Shown here one piece after another: positions 59,053 to 64,000 of a stretch of DNA of 64,000 nucleotides. The DNA comes from Dioscorea cayenensis subsp. rotundata. Taxonomy: Eukaryota; Streptophyta; Magnoliopsida; Dioscoreales; Dioscoreaceae. The stretch spans positions 20,642,285 through 20,706,284 of the forward strand of contig NC_052475.1 in the NCBI RefSeq assembly GCF_009730915.1, given 5' to 3'. A program made the position numbers and the translations under genes. The notes under the pieces were generated by a model. That model worked only from the letters and a program-made list of their open reading frames with translations, did not search any database and was not told the DNA's origin. Position 1 is the first letter of the stretch; each line of letters opens with the position of its first letter.

Positions 59053-60470
59053 GATCTTACACAATCTATTATGCAAGAGAAAGGAGACACAAATTGGTTA
59101 CCCAGTTCAGTACAACCTTGCCTACGTCTGGGGGGCTGAGCCCGGAAAAAATAATCTACTAAAAGAGAAAAAGAAAGAAGAGTTACAACACTCATTCTCT
59201 CTCACACACAACAAAGAATAACCCTCTCTACATTGCCCGATGCCCACTCTCCTCAACCCACACATTAGGGTCTCTCACTCGTGGCTCATCATAAATCTTC
59301 AAATAGGGTATCTTATATTGGCATCTCTATGTCCCAACAAAGCTTCATCTTTTAGATTCTTCGCTGCTGCTTAGCTTAGACACCTTCCAAAGTTAGAAGT
59401 TGTAACTCCAGTTGCAACCGAGCTTACAACACAGCCCACCTATTGATCCTGACTGAGTTCCAGCTCCCGTTGCAACACAACTTACGACACCTTCAACCCA
59501 CCCAATTGCTCTAGTTCACGTTGACGCAATCCACTCATCCTGAGTTCTTGCCACCAGCAATTAGCCTCCTTCCTCATGTCATATCAGCGAGTCCCTGTCC
59601 CAAAGGTCACACCCACCTAGGCCCGAATCCATCTCACCAAAGATGGTCTTCAAAGATCTCCTCGATCTTCTTTCCAAACTTAGTCCAAGTTTGGTCTTCA
59701 CAAAATCTTCAAACTTGATCTTCATTCATTCAAGATTGGTCTTCAATATATTGTTACTAAATTTGATCTCCTCTTATCCAAGTTTAGATCTTCAATATCT
59801 TCCAAGCATGATCTTCATTCATCCAAGCTTGGGTCTTCAATCTTCTATCAAATCTTGCCTAAATGTCTTGTATCCTTGAATAGATTATGTCTTCAAATAG
59901 TTCCGCCCATAATTAGCTTTAGATCTTTTTTCTTTAAAGTGTATTGCTAATTATGGTTTGGAGAATCATGTTGGCTTGCCTTTGCCTTTCTTAGTTTGTA
60001 TCTTCAAATAGGTTCACATCAAACTAAGCTCCATGCAATCCTTGTCTCCAAGTGATGATATTTTTTTTTTGCTAACAATAGATTATTCATTTCTTTAGAA
60101 ATAAACCTCTTATAAGAAAAGAGTTTATTAAAGATAGATTTTATCATCTTGGATCTTACTAGAGATAAATTATATCATATTGAAGATAAATTTGCTCTTC
60201 AAGAGAGACTCTTTCACCTTGATGGTCTTTCCAAAGATAGTCTTCCTAATAGATTTTCTCCATATGGTTCATTGAGAGAAATCCTCCAAACATAAGATCC
60301 TAACATTATCTTTTGGCCTTTGTGTCTTTATCATAACGTGCTTTTGCCATTTCATCATCCTTTTCACTTTGTCTGCCAAGTCATTTCATTTTTCATATCA
60401 CCATTGCCTGTGTCACATCATCTCTGTGTTTGTCATATAATGCCAACTTAAGCTTCTAGCCCTAACAATA
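59053..60470. repeat. LTR-like repeat block, family not determined
   Basis: The sequence GGTTACCCAGTTCAGTACAA..CCTACGTCTGGGGGG is of a type met in plant LTR elements. The block ends near CCCTAACA (about 60468). Many GGTCTTCA/GATCTTCA words recur at 59640-59900. TG...CA ends are plausible, but no matching target duplication was found, so orientation and limits are uncertain. Confidence 0.45.
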
Positions 60471-61422
60471 GGGAATAATCATATAAGGTTAGAAGTGATC
60501 TCTACATATTTAGCAAGTTAGTCTATACCAATTTTAATAATCACAATCATGTCCATCAACAAAATGCAATTTAATTTAATGATTAGATATATTTATATGT
60601 GAGACCCCAATATAATATTTTATATATTAGTCACTCTATCAATAAATATTCCATATAAATGGGTATGATTAGACCACCAATGACACTATTGCTCCCCACT
60701 TATATGTGTATTTCTTTATACTATTGGACATAAAATAATTTAAAAAAAACATGTATAATAATATATATTTTATATAATAAAATACTTTTAAAAAATTAAC
60801 CTGTCAAATTTTCATTCAACACATAAGAAACACAATCTAAAATATTCTCTCCTACAATAAAAATGATAGATCCCATATTGGATAACTATAAACCCGCATG
60901 TATTCATTATATAACCCAATGTGTTTGTATATAGCCCCCAATTAAACATCACCAGTTTACACTATCAAAGTAATATAATTTATACATAAGATTTAATAAC
61001 ACCCTCAGGTAATAAGGACTTTCTGTAACAAAATAATTTTTTCTCTCCATGACAATGTTTGGTCTAAGAGTTCTTTAGTGGTCCAGTTCGAGATTTGTTA
61101 ACTACAAATTCTCATAATGTTAAGTTTCCACTTTAGTGAATGAGGCATACCACTCTATCACATACAGTAATACAATATGTGGCAACCAATAATGATTACA
61201 AAATCTTATTTTAATCATGGGTTCTGAACTATTTTGGGGTGCAAGGAATATGGATAATCATGTCTTACATCATTAATTTGATTTCTATACAATGCAACCC
61301 TAAAATAAAATATATCATCAAACATGAATAATACAATACCCACAACTATGCATGCAACAAAAATAAGACTATTTTATTATTAAATAATAACTAAAATTGG
61401 CTTTTTAAGACATAGTAGTTTT

Positions 61423-61472
<50 letters not shown>

Positions 61473-62967
61473 CTAAAAACACACTAGTAATTTATGAATT
61501 ATACATAAAAATTTTATTTGATCTACAAAGTACAAAATTATGTGTAAATATCAAGAGCAGGGTAAAAGCTTAACTAGTCTAATCGAGGAACGTCAAAAGA
61601 GAATAATACTGTGTAGTGCCTCAAATCCTATCACTCGTAACTGTTTTTATTGCATAGTATTAATATAGCTAAATTTGATCCATTACAGTGCTATTATAGA
61701 TAATAATTGTTGCAAAGATTATTGTAGACCTATAAATGATTTATTTTTCTTTGAGATTCTAATTAGGGAGGAATAAGAGAAAAGACTGGGTTACATGGTA
61801 AAGAAGAGAAGAGAAATATTTGAAGGGTTGAGAGGTTAGATTAGAAGAAGGAGAATAAAAGGAAGAAGAGGAGGAGGAGGAGGAGGAGGAGGGAGTTTTG
61901 GGGTAGCTCTATTTGGTGGGTAGACTTCTTTTGATGCTCCCTATTTATGAAATATTGTATGGTTTTCAGTTTAATTGAATTCTTTTTGATTTCTTGCCAA
62001 ACTTTAATGACCCATTAGGAGTATTATGATTTTAGTCTATTTAATTGTTGGGAGAATTTTTGTCTTTACTTGTTTGTTGTTAGTTGTATTTGGTATTGAC
62101 TTTCTAGCCTAAGAGATGGTAGGAAGTTGGGAGGATTCAAGGAAAAGGATGATATGCATAATTATTTATAGAATGCATGTTGCATAAGAGTGGTATTAGT
62201 TGGTAAACTAGACATGTGGGGTTGAGATGTATGAGACTTTTATTCATGATATTCTTTATTGTGATCTTAAATATATGATTAGTATTTGTGTTGTACTTGT
62301 TAATTAGAAACTTAATTAGAGTGGGTTGGGTGTGGTAATTTGTGTTTTAGAGGATGCCTATAAGGTGTTTGATTTTGTTAGGGAAGATAGTTTGGGAGAG
62401 GTTGTATATGAATGTGTTCAATATCGAGCTATGTTCTTGAATTATTGCATGATTACTAATTGAGTTGTTAGGATGAGAAATTTCAGGATTTTGTTAATGA
62501 AATAGCATAAATCTTACTTAAATTTCAGGGGTCTTAGAGACATAATTTTAAGATAAGCAAACATATGAAACATGTAGAGTTTGGTCTTAAGTAAATGCCT
62601 GCAAAATTTCAAATTCTATTCGGTTTATGAGATAGGGCTATATTAGTATAACTGCCTTGAATTAGATCTCTTGTGTAGAACCTGAAAATTTATTGGTATT
62701 TTTCCTGTCCTTAGAGATTAAATTGGATATAGTGCAAAATAGGAAGGATGTCCCTCTTTGAATAAGCTATCTACATGTAAAATGTTATTACATTTGGAGA
62801 TATATGTTGGAAGATACGCATGTTTAAAAGGGGATATGTCTGCATTACAGTGTGTAGAAATAGGTGGAGATTCAAATGGTTACCATAAATTGTGAAGTGC
62901 TCTAATTACTGTGAACTCTAGAAATGTTATAGTCTTCTATGTTTAGTTTTCCTAGTTAAGCAAGAAT
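60471..62967. other. AT-rich region without recognised genes
   Basis: Contains an (AT)n tract at about 61427-61471 and a (GGA)n tract at about 61868-61893, the latter inside a purine-rich stretch (61750-61895). No coding similarity on either strand. Confidence 0.5.
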
Positions 62968-64000
62968 CAATGTTTTTAAAACCAGACCGGGAAGCGAACT
63001 GGCCTCATATTTGAGTCATGGGTTGGTCGGTCCTACCGGATAACCCGTTCTGGTTGGACCGAATGATGTCATATATATACATGTATATATATATATTAAA
63101 AAAATAATATAAAATTATAAATATTTTGTGTGACAATTAAATAATATATATTAAACTAACAATTTAAAAAAAATATTTAATAAGATAAAATCATAACAAC
63201 AAAGTCAATTTGAGATCAAACAAAAAAAAAATACAAAGCATAATAATTTCATAATCAATTAATATACAATATACATATACATAATCTTTACCTAATATAA
63301 TTGAGATAGCATAATAATTAAAATATGCGTACATAAAGAGAACAAAAACAGAAAAATCAATATTTTGCACAATTACTAATACCTCTCTTTAGACAAAGCA
63401 CAATCCATAAATTGATAAAAATGAGAACCATAATGAGTTCATAGGTATGAACATGGTTGAAAGTTGAAATTTGAAACAATTGTTTGAGGAGTATATTTAT
63501 AATAGTATAGGATTGAACTTGTTTGAGTAACTGAGTTTGATCAAGGAACTCTCTTCAATCTCTTGGGACACAAGTAGCCGCTGAGTGATTAATAATGTTC
63601 AGAATATGCAAACCAAGTCATGTTGCCTAATTGGAGATATAATAGAGAGTAAATTGCTAATATATACTTATATCGGTAAAGATTTACCAAAAAACATTGA
63701 TGAAAAAAAGATTTAACCTCCTTCTCCTTGCGGCAGGCCTTTGGTCATCTAGTAGGAAAAAATCTCCTTCTCCTTGCAGCAAGCCTTCACCTTCTCTTTG
63801 TAGTTGTAGCAGAGAGAGATCTATCCTTGTAGTAGGTCTTCTCTTTTCTTCCCTCTTTTCTCAGCAAAATGGGTGAGATTGACTAGGAGATGAGAACATT
63901 GAGAAGATGAGAAAAATGAATGAGAGGCAGCCAGGTAAGAGGCTGTGAGTCTAGATTGAGAAAAAGAGAACATTTCAAAAGAATCAAACCTAATTCATAA
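62968..64000 (+). mobile_element. CCGG-rich hAT-type element, copy 3 (runs off the window)
   Basis: The end CAATGTTTTTAAAACCAGAC matches the left end of copy 2 (CAGTGTTGTCAAAACCGGAC). It is followed by TGGCCTCATATTTGAGTCATG and GGTTGGTCGG-type sequence, then AT-rich core like the other copies. The opposite end is not reached before the window ends. Confidence 0.65.

Noticed and set aside
1..64000. CRISPR arrays, bacterial operons, tRNA or rRNA genes
   Set aside because: The window is plant nuclear DNA. The tandem repeats present are microsatellites or transposon-derived, and I saw no tRNA-like A/B boxes with a cloverleaf or any rRNA sequence.

Overview
This 64 kb window is nuclear DNA of a flowering plant. 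Genes are split by AT-rich GT-AG introns, and the coding content is plant-specific: a DICER-LIKE 3, a CHUP1-family protein, a plasma-membrane-type ATP carrier and a NAP1 with a plant-type CKQQ tail. A stray plastid ycf2 fragment and many plant transposon classes are also present. The look of the proteins leans towards a monocot, but I cannot prove that from the sequence.

Layout. 1-16,715 (+): the 3' three quarters of a DICER-LIKE 3 gene, with about 17 exons that join in frame and a large TIR transposon in one intron. 16,716-20,025: intergenic, with a 67-bp tandem duplication, a hairpin (foldback) MITE and another MITE. 20,026-22,502 (-): a CHUP1/IPGA1-family gene with an apparent 1-bp frameshift. 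23,611-28,578: a decayed 4.95-kb hAT transposon with 14-bp TIRs and an 8-bp target duplication, carrying a plastid ycf2 fragment. 28,845-33,103: a CCGG-rich hAT-type element invaded by a copia element and probably by a solo LTR. 33,104-36,421: LINE ORF1 remnant, a 1,000-N gap and a Ty3/gypsy gag remnant. 36,422-39,735: a rearranged copia-type element with three LTRs, part of it a ~1.7-kb palindrome, all bounded by one 5-bp target duplication. 40,632-41,136: another MITE.

42,861-45,623 (+): a truncated hnRNP Q/LIF2-like RNA-binding gene that keeps two RRMs, with a MITE in its 3' part. 46,737-49,319 (+): a two-exon ATP/ADP carrier of the PM-ANT1 type with a G-box/ABRE and TATA box. 51,118-54,406 (-): an eleven-exon NAP1 histone chaperone whose last exon has an internal duplication and two competing splice acceptors. 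55,946-60,470: a Harbinger-type MITE, a 2.36-kb solo LTR and a further LTR-like block. 60,471-64,000: AT-rich DNA with no gene seen, ending in a third CCGG-rich element.

The five genes are not an operon or pathway and look independently transcribed. Two of them bear on chromatin and small RNA (DCL3, NAP1), which is thematically apt in a transposon-rich region but most likely coincidental. I found no convincing new multi-gene system. The most unusual items are the palindromic triple-LTR element, the NAP1 C-terminal acceptor arrangement, the ycf2 fragment inside a hAT element and the CHUP1-like frameshift.
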